Source: Perilla frutescens
Taxonomy: Eukaryota > Streptophyta > Magnoliopsida > Lamiales > Lamiaceae
DNA length: 64,000 nucleotides
Reading direction: 5' to 3'
Assembly: GCA_026008535.1 (NCBI GenBank)
Contig: BRKX01000007.1
Coordinates: 10,067,001-10,131,000, forward strand
Shown in pieces: positions 8,793-21,340 of this stretch (its first letter is position 1; every line of letters begins with the position of its first letter). A program made the translations under genes and the position numbers. A model generated the notes under the pieces. The model was given only the letters and a program-made list of their open reading frames with translations, had not been told where the DNA came from and did no database searches.

Positions 8793-9811
8793 GGATAAGG
8801 TCCAATTTGGTCCTACAAATATACCCGAAATCTCAGTTTGGTCCCGAAATAAAATTTTGGCCCAAATCGGTCCCTCAACTTTTTAAAAGGTATCACGTTA
8901 ATCCCTCCGTTAGTTCCTAAATTAATTTCCGTTAACATCAGTTACTAACATCATTAGTTTAAGGGAAAAGGTTCAAGTTGGTCCTACAACTATACTTGAA
9001 ATCTCAGTTTGATCCCGAAAAATAAATTGACCCAAATTTTAATTGTTCAATGTGTAATATTTTAGTCTCGTTTTCACTTTATTAATAATTTTATTATCCG
9101 GCTATTCTTTTTCATTTTTTATTAATTAATAAAGTCTATGATTAGTTTAAAAAAGTCTCAAGATATTCAAATGATTGTGGATGATATAATTAGTAAATGT
9201 ATATGTTTCTCTCCAATGTCAATATAATTAATGATATTATAATGAATATAATATTTATCAATAAACTTATCCGAAATTGATATATGATCGAAGCGGTATA
9301 AGCTGACTAGTTTCTTCTTGTAATAATCACGAAATAATAATATTAGATTTTTTTGCCTTGGCTCAGCTCGTAATTATATATCATCTGAATTTCATTATGT
9401 AGATTATATAGTTCAACAGCTTAGTATTGCTTTATAAAAATGTTAAATTATGACTGAGACTATTGAAAAAGACACCTAAAACTCTTGGATCCATAAATTG
9501 TACACGTGGTTTGGTATTGGTCTTGAATTAATCTAATTAAGATTTAATTAAAAAAATTAGGTCCAATTTGGGCCAAACTTTTATTTCAAGACTGAATTGA
9601 GATTTCGGGTATAGTTGTAGGATCAACTTGAACCTTTTTTCTTAAATTAACTTCGTTAGTGACGGACATTAATGGAAATTAGTTTAGGGACTAACGGAGA
9701 GATTAACATAATTACTTTTAAAAAGTTGAGGGATCAATTTGGACCAAAATTTTATTTTGGGATCAAACTGAGATTTCGGTTATAGTTGTAGGACCAAATT
9801 GGATCTTATCC
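8793..9811. mobile_element. Mutator-like foldback element with about 260-bp inverted repeats
   Basis: The left arm begins GGATAAGGTCCAATTTGGTC and the right arm ends in its near reverse complement, finishing ATCTTATCC. Inverted similarity runs through about 260 bp on each side, including the motif GGTCCTACAA, and the middle is AT-rich non-coding. Flanks are TTAAAAAAT on the left and TTTAAAAAT on the right, compatible with a decayed 9-bp duplication as in Mutator-like elements. No transposase. Confidence 0.7.
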
Positions 9812-11260
9812 CTTTAAAAATTTTGTTGCATGTATATATCTATCTATATATAACTTCAACATTAAAAGATAAAGTGATCAATATCGATCAGACTGTGGAT
9901 CCAAATCGTAAACACAATCGTGTTGCGTAACTAAAAATTATTATCATTAATCCAAAGATAGTAATTTGTATTATAAATCTCAACATCTTCATAAAAAAAA
10001 ACTTATGAGAAGATGAAGGGAAAATGCAGATGTATTTTTTTGGATCAACAATAGCAATGGCAAAAATGATTTGGGGGACTTCGTTTGAAAACTTTGCAAA
10101 TCCCTCCTTTACCGTAATTGCTTGATCTGCACATGGCATGGCATCGTAGGTCGTCACCTCCTAGATTACACCTACCAATGTGATTTATAACATGTCAATT
10201 CTTCTGTGGAAACATCATTTCATACTTGAGAATATTTCAAGTAAAAATATCATCGTGGGTGGCTACATTGCCTCATCTACTAAACACAACCTCAATTCTT
10301 ATTTAAAAAAAAAAAAAGAAAATTGGTGTGTCAGTCATTAAAAAAATTAATAAAAAAATAAAAAATAAAAAAAAAAACCGAATTGTATGGAACAAAATGT
10401 ACCAACCTGTTAAAACTATAAGGACAATGAGGTAGCACGAGAGAAATTTAGCAGTTAGCACTGCAATAAGCTGAGAAAACGGATCGATGCTGTGGTGAAA
10501 GATTATTCCTCATTATATAGAGGAAATAAAAATCATTTCTTTTAGTAATTTTTGGTAAATATTTCTTTCATTATATTTATCTCGTGTTTTACGTTATATT
10601 CGGAGTACAAATCAAAACAGATTCTACTAATGATTATAATGTATTTTTGATGAAAATATGTAATGTATATTTTTTTTAGATTTAAAGCAAAATATTTGCA
10701 TGAGTTACCTTTTATTAGGATATTCAATACCTATTTATTTATAGCAAGTATTTTATTTTTATTTTTTAATTTTAAATTTAATTAAATTTTCCGATTTGTT
10801 TTTCTGTAAAAAATGTATCTATTATATTTTAAAAACATAAAATTGCAATTCCTCATGCTTCGAATTTTGGGAGGTAGTCAAGTCGATTTATTTAAAGAAA
10901 TAAATTATATTTTTCCGAAAAAAGAAAGCGTTATTTCTTTCAAATTACATATGTGGTATACATAAATACATAATTCTAAACTAGGAAACAAACATTTTTC
11001 ATGCAAATCATGTCCCATTGTAAGTAATTAATGATCATTGATCACCAACTTCTATTATAAGTATATTTTTTTTATATAATTTATTTTGTCGGAGGGCAAT
11101 ATATGCGTTTTTTTTAATTACTAAACCATAAAGGACGTCGACTACATGGACAAAAAATATTTTTTCATTATCATTTTTATTTGAATTGAATTTACACGTA
11201 TGTAAACAGCAAGCTAGCAAAATGTGTGTGTGTGTGTGTCAGTGTGTACTAAAAAATAAA
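9812..11260. other. AT-rich intergenic sequence
   Basis: Homopolymer A/T tracts and short microsatellites (GT at 11223-11239). The only conspicuous frame is 9888-10157 on the minus strand (89 codons; internal peptide EGFAKFSNEVPQIIFAIAIV), which resembles a decayed coding fragment but is not recognised. Confidence 0.5.
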
Positions 11261-11580
11261 AAATTTGAGACAAAAATTTGTATTAGACCGTCTAACGGAT
11301 CGCTTACGGTAGACGGGTCAAATAGAACCCACATTCACCCCCAACCCGCCCAAACCTGCATCCAGAATTTATGTCTTATTAATTTCTTCGCAGTTGCAGA
11401 GTGAATGTTAAATACCAATTTGCCCCCCGCGACACGTCGCTCTTGCATTTTCTCCATGCCAAGGTGGATTAACTGATTAATTGTGTAATTAGTTACTTCA
11501 TTGTGAAGTAACCTTTTGTAAATTACTAAAACGGAAATTCTGAACGTAACCCTTTTACTTTTTATAACTTCATCATTATT

Positions 11581-11620
<40 letters not shown>

Positions 11621-13092
11621 AATACTTTTTACACCTTAGCTCCAACACTCCTTGATAAATTTATTTTGTCCTACTAAAAAAGTGTTATTCTACACAATAT
11701 CGAGATAAAAATTTCATATTTTTTTTCATATTTGCTCTATTTTAATTAAATAAAGCCCACGCGCGCCAGATAAAAAAAATAAATTAATTCAATTCAATTA
11801 TAAATAAATTATTTTGTATCAAGCGCAATATACATGTTTAAGTAAATTTTATTTAAAAAATAAATTAATTCAATTCAATTTTAGGGTTCACTAATTTCAT
11901 TTTAGAGTATAAATTTATTTCAAAAAATATATTTTTTATGGTGGTTGACTAATTATTGAGTCAAGAAAAAGAAGTATCATTAGTTATAAGGTAAACTATC
12001 AATATCTATGATATAAAGTATCACTAATTGTAGAAGAAAAGTATTACTAATTGCAGAAGAAAGTATCACTAATTAGAAGAAAAGTATCACTAATTGTAGA
12101 AGAAAGTATCACTAATTAGAAGAAATGTATCACTAATTGTAGAAGAAAGTATCACTAATTGAAGAAAAGTATCACTAATTGCAGAAGAAAGTATCACTAA
12201 TTAGAAAGAAAAGTATCACTAATTGCAGAAGAAAAATATCACTAATTAAAAGAAAAGTATTACTAATTAGAAAAAAAATTATCACTAATTGAAGAAAGTA
12301 TCACTAGTGGCATAAGAAAGTATCACTAATTAGGAGAAATTTATCACTAATTGCAGAAGAAAGTATCACTAATTAGAAAGAAAAGTAACACTAATTGCAA
12401 AGAAAGTATCACTAATTGAAGAAAAGTATCACTAATGGCAGAAGAAAACATCACTAATTAGAAAGAAAAGTATCACTAATTGTAGAAGAAAGTATCACTA
12501 TTAGTGATGCTTCATTTTTTATTACTAGTGATATTTACTTCATAATTAATCATACTTCTTTGTTGTTAATTTAACAATTAATACTTAATCATTGGCAATT
12601 TTCATTTTAATGAAAATATAACTTTTATCTTGTGAAGTATCATTAACATTGATATGAAGTATTATTAATTATGGATAAAGTATCATTAACAAAATCATTA
12701 CAAAAAAAAACACAACTTCTAACTATTCGTAGTGAAACGTAAATTGAAGCCGAAAAAAAAATTGTCCCAAAAAAGAAAAAAAAAGTGTATAAATGTGCTC
12801 CAAAAAAAAGAAAAAAAAAGTGTATAAATGTGCTCCAAAAAAAAAGAAAAAAAAATGTATAAAGCGTGAATTGGAATTGTAAAAAAAAAAGAGAGAGAAA
12901 GAGAGGGACGAGCTGATGTGCGTGTGTGTGAGAAAAGAAGGGAGTGAGGGTGGGGATGGGGTGGGGGTGGGGGTGGGGCTGGGGTGGGGCTGGGTGCAAA
13001 AAAAAAAGGAAAAAGTCAAATTCGGGTCGGGTTAGGATCCGTCTAACGGAAGTGACCCGCTAGTCCGTCTTACAGGAGTGTGTCTCAAATTT
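11261..13092. mobile_element. Candidate TIR element with AAATTTGAGACA ends
   Basis: AAATTTGAGACA at 11261-11272 is inverted at 13081-13092. Both subterminal regions carry CCGTCTAACGGA (about 11288 and 13037) and short gacggg/gacccg motifs. The interior is non-coding and includes a (TA)n run at 11586-11617 and a minisatellite. No target duplication is clear. Non-autonomous; family not assigned. Confidence 0.45.
11975..12510 (+). repeat. Minisatellite with AGTATCACTAATT core
   Basis: About 25 degenerate units of 18-25 bp read AGAAGAAAGTATCACTAATT with linkers TG, TGCAG or TAG. Units alternate between GAAAAGTATCAC and GAAGAAAGTATCAC. The array lies in the candidate TIR element. Confidence 0.9.
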
Positions 13093-13301
13093 TGATTGTG
13101 TTAAATTTGAAAAAAAAAAAAAAAGATATAAAATATCGAATTGTGATTGGTTGAAAGACTTTTTCCCCGAAAAAAGAGGTCATCGAGTTAAATTTTCATA
13201 TTCATGCATTGATTGGATTCCATTTAATTTAAGTACATTATATTTAACTTGAATGTACCGTCTCATTCACATAAATTTTTTTCTTTTTTGCATGTCCCAA
13301 T

Positions 13302-13390
13302 ATATAGATTGGTTTCTATATATATTTACTAACGCATATCTCTATTTAAAAAATTTACATTAATCATGAATTCAATGTTAAAGAAATAAA
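13302..13390 (+). repeat. Dispersed repeat also found at the window end
   Basis: The segment from ATAGATTGGTTTCTATATAT to GAATTCAATGTTAAAGAAAT corresponds to 63908-64000 with small changes. The SINE has inserted at its right edge. Confidence 0.75.
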
Positions 13391-13398
13391 TAAGAGCA

Positions 13399-13557
13399 GT
13401 CCCGGTGGGGATGGCCTAGTGGTGGAGTGAGATTGCTTGGAGACCAAATGTCACGTGTTCGAATCTCCTCAATACTATAGGTCGGGTGTATGAGTAAAAA
13501 AAAATCAAAAAAAAAAAGAAATAACAGGTCGGGTGTGTGAGTAAAAAAAATAAAAAA

Positions 13558-13582
<25 letters not shown>
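13399..13582 (+). mobile_element. tRNA-derived SINE
   Basis: The 184-bp element starts GTCCCGGTGGGGATGGCC. A Pol III box A (TGGCCTAGTGGT, 13412-13423) and box B (GTTCGAATC, 13457-13465) are spaced as in tRNA genes. The body ends in GAGTAAAAAAAAT-type and (AAAT)n tails. A perfect 15-bp target duplication, AAATAAATAAGAGCA, lies at 13384-13398 and 13583-13597. Part of the unit (GGTCGGGTGTGTGAGT) is duplicated internally. Confidence 0.93.
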
Positions 13583-13592
<10 letters not shown>

Positions 13593-13597
13593 GAGCA

Positions 13598-14334
13598 TAT
13601 ATATTACGAAGCTTAGTCATTTAATTGTCTTTTCCATTAATTTTCTTAATTCTAGTGAAAAATTCAATAAGTTTATATATGAACGAGAGGAGTTAGTTCT
13701 TTCATAATTTCCACACCAATAAGTTACTATAGTGAGAATACATTTGTACACGCGCACATCAACGTAATTATAAATATACACGTGTTTTTATATCATATAA
13801 TTATAAGCATGTAATTTAGTAGTAATTTTTACCTATATAAAACAGAGTATGGATTTCAAGCTAACTCTCCCGTAACTCGAAAAAAGAATGTTGAAAATAT
13901 ATATGAATATATGATCCTTCATTGATATATTATATGTAAACTAAATATTTGACCCCATTGGACGACAAATACAAATTTAACCGAAATAAAAAGAATATAT
14001 CTTTTTTTTTGTCATTTTATTAATTCATGACGAACAAATGATTATTGGGTAAGCTTATAGCTAGTTTTATTATGAAACGTGAAAATTATAGTATGAAGCA
14101 ATTTTTTTATCGATTTATATAGTCTTTTAACAAGATAATTATAATAGTAATTGTTTTTTTTAAAAAAAAAAAGAATAATAATTATGACAACTATGATACC
14201 AGATTTCGTGGGTTTGAAAATAACTTTTATCGTATTTTTATGTGAGGAACGATCTGAAATTTTGTATGTTTCAATTGGTTTTGGAAAATATCCTATTAGT
14301 TGTTAAGGATATGCACTTGCATTATATATATATA
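13598..14334. other. AT-rich intergenic sequence with dispersed repeat copy 2
   Basis: No coding sequence. Bases 14177-14262 are the second copy of the repeat at 8475-8565. Confidence 0.55.
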
Positions 14335-15457
14335 GGGAAATGATCAAATAGGAATCAAATCCCCCCGTGAGAATCTAGGAACCAATCCTAAACTTAGATT
14401 TGATTAGATCTAATGACCATAATTTAGTCAAAGTTTTAGTCAAAGTAAGGTGGCAAACTTGTAATATTTGAGAACTTAATGAAGGCGGGGTTATTTTCGT
14501 AATTTAGAAAATAGGTAATGTTTTTTCGGATTTTGGACCCAATTCTCATAATTAAATAGACAACGCTTTAAAACTGTTGTCTTTTCTGGCGTTGTATTAA
14601 TATGCTAACATGAAAGATTTATATTGCTAACATCAACAGATTTTGTTGCTAACATGAGATAGACTCATATTGATAACTTGACCAGATCATAATATTAAAT
14701 TGACACGTATTAAACACCACACATATAATATTGGATCACATTTAAAATAATATTGTGTAACATCATTCATACATACAACATATTGCTAATATGTTAGAGA
14801 ATATACACACTGCTAATATGTGACTAATAATTTGTTAACATGTTAGTAACATGTTGCTAATATGTGAATAATGATATGCTAGTATGACTTAAATTCTCAA
14901 ATATTACAAGTTTTCAAAATAATATTAAGCATTGATAAAATTATAATTGTTTATGAACTTAACTATATATAACTCATACTTTAACTATTTTCTCATGAAA
15001 GCAACTTAAAATTCAAAGTCGTGCATAAAAAATTTCATGTTACCAACATAAACACAAGATACGAGCAATATTGTGATATCATATTAGCAAATGTCTGACA
15101 GTTACGAGTTGAATATACGTGAAAAAAAGTTTTTTATATTTTTCATCAATTTTTGCTCAAATAAACATATGCACTATGGATCTTAAATGAAAGAGTATGA
15201 AAAAATCTTTAATTTGATATATTTTTTACGTAAATTGGATAAAAAACGAGTAAATTATGATTATTTAAAGTTTTTAAGAATTTTTTAAAAGATGATGACA
15301 TCACTTTATAAAAAAAAATCTTGAATTACCCCTTATATTTCGAATTTTACATATTTACAACTATGCCACCGCCTTTTTATCCGTCATGTCATCAAAATCC
15401 CTGAATTTGATTGGTTCCTAGGTTCTCACGGGGGGATTGGTTCCTATCTGAATCCAC

Positions 15458-15460
<3 letters not shown>
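14335..15460 (+). mobile_element. Large foldback element in (TA)n, copy A1 (complete)
   Basis: The left end, GGGAAATGATCAAATAGGAA then CCCCCCGTGAGAA, is inverted at the right end, where GTTCTCACGGGGGG and TTCCTATCTGAATCCACCCC precede a (TA)n run. Imperfect terminal repeats span about 50 bp. The 1.1-kb body is non-coding with many GCTAACATG-type words. Flanks are TATATA on both sides. Copies A2 (15842-16535) and A3 (21338-22133) confirm a repeat family. Confidence 0.8.

Positions 15461-15526
<66 letters not shown>
15461..15526. repeat. (TA)n microsatellite
   Basis: About 33 TA units directly abut the right end of element A1. The array appears to be the insertion target. Confidence 0.95.
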
Positions 15527-15528
<2 letters not shown>

Positions 15529-15841
15529 AATAGTATTTATATGTAATAAACTTTATCATATATACACAAATGGAACGAGAAATAGGCCATTTGATCAAGT
15601 GCTACCTTGATACGTACAATTTGAATTACCAATTAATGACTTGGCTCGATTTTCACAGTCATGTAGATATATAGTACCCTGTTAGAATTTGTTGCATCAA
15701 ATACTGTGAAAAAAACAAAACAAAACCACGTGCAAAATTATTTACAATGTTGTAGTCAGTGTTACACGCTTTACCGACAACATTGTCACAGGAATTTATA
15801 GAACAGTTTGTGCCGTGTGTGTGTGTGTGTGTGTGTCTGTA

Positions 15842-16535
15842 GGGAAATGATCAAATAGGAACCAAATCCCCCCGTGAGAATCTAGGAACCAATCCTAACC
15901 TTAGATTTGATTAGATCTAATGACCATAATTTAGTCAAAGTTTTAGTCAAAGTAAGGTGGCAAACTTGTAATATTTGAGAACTTAATGAAGGCGGGGTTA
16001 TTTTCGTAATTTAGAAAATAGGTAATGTTTTTTCGGATTTTGGACCCAATTCTCGGAATTAAATAGACAACGCTTTAAAACTGTTGTCTTTTCTGGCGTT
16101 GTATTAATATGCTAACATGAAAGATTTATATTGCTAACATCAACAGATTTTGTTGCTAAAATAAGGTAGACTCATATTGATAACTTGACGAGATCATAAT
16201 ATTAAATTGACATGTATTAAACACCACGCATATAATATTGGATCACATTTAAAATAATATTGTGTAACATCATTCATACATACAACATATTGCTAATATG
16301 TTAGAGAATATACACACTACTAATATGTGACTAATAATTTGTTAACATGTTAGTAATATGTTCTTAATATGTGAATAATGATATGCTAGTATGACTTAAA
16401 TTCTCAAATATTACAAGTTTTCAAAATAATATTAAGCATTGATAAAATTATAATTGTTTATGAACTTAACTATATATAGCTCATACTTTAACTATTTTCT
16501 CATGAAAGCAACTTAAAATTCAAAGTCGCGCATAA
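15842..16535 (+). mobile_element. Foldback element copy A2, 3'-truncated
   Basis: Nearly identical to 14335-15029 of copy A1, then cut after AAAGTCGCGCATA, where unrelated sequence begins. It is preceded by a GT microsatellite (15816-15837). The right inverted repeat is absent. Confidence 0.85.
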
Positions 16536-16559
16536 CCATTAAAATTACATCAGATCTTA

Positions 16560-16645
16560 ATTAACCTTATTTAAATTTCTTCCTTAACTAATTAATTACC
16601 ATTAACAATCCTCTAAACCTTATCCGAAAATCTGGGGTGTTACAT
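16560..16645 (-). repeat. Possible Gypsy LTR remnant
   Basis: On the minus strand this begins TGTAACACCCCAGATTTT, a common opening of plant Ty3/Gypsy LTRs. It abuts the break point of element A2. Too short to classify. Confidence 0.3.
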
Positions 16646-16770
16646 AAAGTGAAGGAGAAAATTTATTAGGAAATAGAGGCCTAGTACAATATTTATATTT
16701 AGGAAACATGTATATATAGCTTTAAACACGAAATAATTAATTCACGACTATATAATTAATTCATGACTAT

Positions 16771-16815
16771 ATTGATGTGAGATACCATTCTAATCCAATG
16801 GTATCTCACATCAAT
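16771..16815. repeat. Perfect 19-bp hairpin at the Copia-1 break point
   Basis: ATTGATGTGAGATACCATT (16771-16789) and its reverse complement (16797-16815) surround a 7-bp loop. The right arm is part of the RNase H coding end of Copia-1; the left arm is an inverted copy at the point where the element stops. Confidence 0.85.
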
Positions 16816-19290
16816 GTGCTTTGTCTGAGCATGATACATAGAATTCTTGCTTAAGTCCGTTGCACTTTGGCTATCACAAAGTACAACATACCTTTCTTGC
16901 TAAATCTTCAGCTCTTGCAAGAATCTCTTTATCCACAACATCTCCTTGCCAGCTTCATGCATGGCAATGTATTCAGCCTAAGTGGTGGATAAGGCAACAC
17001 ATTTTTACAATTTGGACTGCCACGATATAGCTCCCCCTGCAAAAATTAAACAAGTAGCCTGAAGTGGATTTTTTGCCATCAAGGTCACCCGCTATGTCAG
17101 CATCTGCAAACCCTTCAAGAATTGGATTTTCACCACCAAACCTCAAACATAACTTTGAAGTTCCTCTCAAGTATTTGAATATCCACTTCACAGCTTCCCA
17201 ATGATCTTTTCCAGGATTGGAAAGAAATCTGCTCACCAAACTAACTGCATGAGCAATATCTGGCCTCGTTGAGACCATTGCATACATAAAAGAACCCACT
17301 ACAGAGGAATAGGGAACCAATCCCATCTCCTTTTGTTGTGCTTCTGTTGTAGGACACATCTTCTTACTTAACTTGAAATGATTGGCAAGTGGTGTGCTAA
17401 CAGATTTAGCATTCTTCACGTTAAATCTTTCAAGCACTCTCTCGATGTACTTCTCTTGTGACAACCACAACTTCTTAGCTTTCCTATCACGAATAATTTC
17501 CATTCCCAAGATTTGCTTGGTTGGGCCTAAGTCTTTCATGTCAAAGGATTTAGACAAATCTCTTTTCAGCTTCTCAATCATACCAATGTCCTGTCCCACA
17601 ATCAACATATCATCAACATACAACAACAAAATGATGAAATTACCATTAGGAAAGTGTTTTATATAAACACAATGGTCTGCCTCCGTTCTTTTATAACTCT
17701 GACTAGTCATAAAAGAATCAAACTTCATGTACCATTGCCTTGAAGCTTGCTTCAAGCCATACAAACTCTTCTTCAACTTGCAAACCAAGTGCTCCTTCCC
17801 TTTAACCTCAAAACCTTCTGGTTGACTCATATATATCTCATCATCCAAATCCCTATGTAGAAATGTGGTTCGAACATCAAGCTGTTCAATCTCCAAGTTC
17901 AAGCTAGCTGTCAAACCTAAGATAATTCGAATTGAGCTCATCTTAACTACTGGTGAGAAAATCTCATCAAAGTCAATTCCCTTTTTCTGACTGAATCCCT
18001 TCACCACTAGGCATGCTTTATACTTAATTATCTTGTGTCCATCATTTTTCAGTTTGAAGACCCATTTGTTCTTTATCACTCTCTTGCCCTTAGGCAACTC
18101 GATCAAGTCATAAGTAGCATTCTTGTGTAGACAATCAATCTCCTCCTGCATTGCTTTAATCTAACAACTCTTATCTTTGAGAGTCTGGACTTCTCTAAAG
18201 CTTTCAGGCTCCTCCTCACCGTGATCAACACATTGCTTAAGCTGGGGTATTTTGATGATGGTCTACACTCCCTCTCGGATCTTCTAAGTTGTTGTTCTGG
18301 ATTCTCTAGTGGTGGCTTTTCTTGCTCAACATCTGGTACTTGGTCATTTGCGGCTTGCTCATTTTCAACTTCTATCTCTTCTCTGCCACCTTCATGAATG
18401 GTAGCAGGAATCTGTTGTGGAGTAAAATCCACAACACCTTTAGACACTCATGTGTCTATCTGCTTCTTCTTCAAATCTTCCATAGTCTTATGCTCATGGA
18501 AGACAACATCTCTACTCCGAACAATTGTCTTCTTCTCTGGATCTCATAGTCTGTAACCAAACTCTTCATCTCCATATCCAACAAAGATACATGGAGTGGC
18601 TTTACTATCCAGTTTTCTCCTTTGCTCCTTTGGGACATGCATGAACGCTCTGCATCCGAAAACTTTCAAGTAGGAATAAGAGACATTTTTCCCACTCCAA
18701 ACTCTATCTGGAATGTCAGACTCCAAAGGGACAGAAGGGGATCTATTGATCAGATAGCAGGCAGTCAAAACAGCTTCACCCCAAAACAACTTAAGCAATT
18801 TGGCCATCCTCAGCATGCTTCTAACTTTCTCCATAATGGTTCTGTTCATTCTTTCAGCAACACCATTATGTTGAGGGGTAGCAGGCTCTATTCTCTCATG
18901 TCTGATACCATGTTGAGAACAATATTCTTTGAACTCATTTGATATGTATTCACCACCATTGTCAGAACACAAACACTTCAACATTTTTCCTGTTTGCCTC
19001 TTGACCATGGCATGGAATCTTTTAAACTTCTACAATACCTCCCCCTTGCTCTTGAGGATATAAACCTAAGTCTTGCATGAAGCATCATCAATAAAGGTTA
19101 CAAAAAACCTATTTCCGCCCAAAGACTCCACCTCAAGCGGTCCACAAATATCAGAATGTATTAGTTCCAATACATGCATCTTTCGTTTAAAATTTGAACG
19201 AAATGAAACTCTATGTTGTTTACCAAATAAACAATGATCACAAGGGTTGAGTGGTTTACCTTGCACCGTTGATGTAGTGTTCCTGACCTT
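16797..19290 (-). pseudogene. pol: Truncated Copia pol (Tork/Tnt1-like)
   Basis: Read leftwards from 19266: integrase zinc region (NPCDHCLFGKQHRVSF), integrase core (CSDNGGEY, TPQHNGVAERMNR; 18544-19008), a linker rich in charged residues (18103-18447), reverse transcriptase with LLLYVDDMLIVG (16973-18151) and a decayed RNase H tail to about 16797. Gag, protease and both LTRs are missing. At least one frameshift lies near 18103-18151, another before 16973, and several stops interrupt it. The integrase parts 19266-18103 stay in one frame. A dead fragment, cut on both sides. Confidence 0.9.
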
Positions 19291-21003
19291 TCTTTTAATG
19301 GTTACTGCATTTTGCGATTAACAGATGGTGGACAAGGATCCAAGCAGGGCGATTTCCCTATTATGAGCAGCTATCAATGTTAGTGATCAATTCCGGCGTA
19401 AAATATAACGGCACAGTCAAATTTCGGTGTATCCTTCATTTTTATTTTTATTTTATTTTTTTTTCTTTAAATTTGAGTAAGCCCTAAAACCTTCCCCCCA
19501 AATCAGAAGTCCACCATCTCCATTCGATCAGAAAAAAAGTCATGAATTTGGAACACCGAGAGCAGCCCATGGATTTGACATTCACGTCGAAGAGCCTGCG
19601 GCGGAAGTGCTATAGAGGGAGGTGAAGTGAGAGGAATTGAAAGTGAAGAAGGCGATCGAAGAAATTGTTTATATTTTCAACTAAGCAAAACTAGATGAGT
19701 CTTCAACTCAGCCAAGAGAGGTTAATACATGAAAAACCAACTAAAGTCTTAACAACAGTTGAGAATTTCACTTCTGCGAGTCAGCCGACTTGATATTTAC
19801 GCAACTTTGGTAATTACGTATACTTTGATAATTTTCAAAATTGATTTGATCGTGATTATTCACCCCCTCTGATCACTTAATTATTTGAGTTTTTCGGGAT
19901 CCACGAATTGGATCAAATATTATGTTATAAAAGTACATGGAAAAATATATTTATGGTCTTTTCTTTAGTTTTTTTTCAATTCGCTAAAGATAATTTTTTT
20001 AAAACTAAAATATATTAATGAGGCTACTATATTACTACAAAAATATAAAAATGGTCTCTGTAATTTTGGGTCTCAGTGACCTCTCCTAGGGCTTCAAGGC
20101 CACCTCTCATTGTGTCAAAAAATAAATTATTTGTAACTTAGTTATTAATTATGTAAAATAAAATATATGTCTTATTATTTTCCATGAAAATGATATTCGG
20201 TAAATAATTAGTTGTTCACCATGTTCTCCTTATCCCGAATATTATTTTTATTTATTTTTGCTATGTTCTTTATTTAAACACTAAATTACTTTCAGTTTGA
20301 TAAATGAAATACGTGCACGGCAAATGGAAAATACTAATTTATATATTAAAAGTTTAAGAGCTTAATTGATAGAATAAACTATATATATAGTTAGTTTTTT
20401 TTTTCAAAATAATTACATGTACAGTCTAATTAATATGGTTGGAAACTTTAGACATCGATTAGCATCTACGATATGACATTCAAATTTCTATGTAATTGAA
20501 GTTCCAAGCGAGTAGTTCTTTCAACACTACTATTGTAACAAGCCTCTACTTATGATTATGAACCCCATTATTAATTAATTCAATACTATTTGAAAGGGGA
20601 ACAACCGTAAAATTGTTGTAGCTACAAAACTTGAACCCTAATAGTCAAATTAGAAAGGAAAAAGATTGTTAACATCAATAAAAGTCGTAATCGGGCAACT
20701 TTCCAAGCACAAGTTTTAATGAAAAACTTGTAAACGTCGAGTTATTATGACATGGGAAGACTTCACACATACAATTTTTGTACAATAATTATTATAAATT
20801 GTGTAATTATGTGCAATAAGTATTCTAATTTGTGCAAGAATTATTCTAAATTGTTCCTTTAAAAAAATTATTTTAAAATTATGCAGATTAAATAATATAT
20901 AATTTTTCTTAATTCACTCACTAATAATGACCAATGATCTTACAAATTAATGGTTAGAAAACTCATAAAAAGAACCAAAATGAACAACACTTAAATTGGA
21001 AGA

Positions 21004-21005
<2 letters not shown>
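19291..21005. other. Intergenic sequence without recognisable genes
   Basis: Moderately AT-rich. Around 19500-19680 is a less AT-rich stretch (AAGAGCCTGCGGCGGAAGTG) that could be an old gene or element remnant; no frame is convincing. The rest holds only short open frames. Confidence 0.5.
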
Positions 21006-21044
<39 letters not shown>

Positions 21045-21287
21045 ATTTGGTTCAAATGAGAACAGTGCTTCATGTGAGAACGTGAGAACGGGCTTGTTTA
21101 GTGTAATTTTAGTGCTTTTCTTACTGTATTTTGATGCAATTTTTTAATTTTTTTTTAATGCTTTTCTTATTGTATTTTAGTGCTAGATGATTTAGCACCA
21201 AAATAAAATAAGAAAAGCACTGAAATTACACTAAACAAGCCCGTTCTCACATGAAGCACTGTTCTTATTATAACCAACCCCTATATA

Positions 21288-21337
<50 letters not shown>
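21006..21337. mobile_element. Small foldback MITE copy B1 within (TA)n
   Basis: The MITE proper is 21043-21281: GGATTTGGTTCAAATGAGAA at one end, TTATAACCAACCCC at the other. It is almost a complete palindrome: GTGAGAACGGGCTTGTTTAG on the left reappears inverted as ACAAGCCCGTTCTCAC. (TA)n lies on both sides (21006-21042 and about 21282-21337). Copy B2 is at 46341-46587 in the opposite orientation. Confidence 0.85.

Positions 21338-21340
<3 letters not shown>

Noticed and set aside
12643..13019. Overlapping minus-strand ORFs rich in Phe/Leu and Pro/His
   Set aside because: They come from A-runs and a GGGGTGG tract read on the other strand; no protein features.
13378..13620. Minus-strand ORFs with repeated Leu-Phe-Ile-Tyr
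   Set aside because: They read through the SINE and its (AAAT)n tail.
15392..15598. Minus-strand ORF with Tyr-Ile repeats
   Set aside because: Translation of the (TA)n microsatellite.
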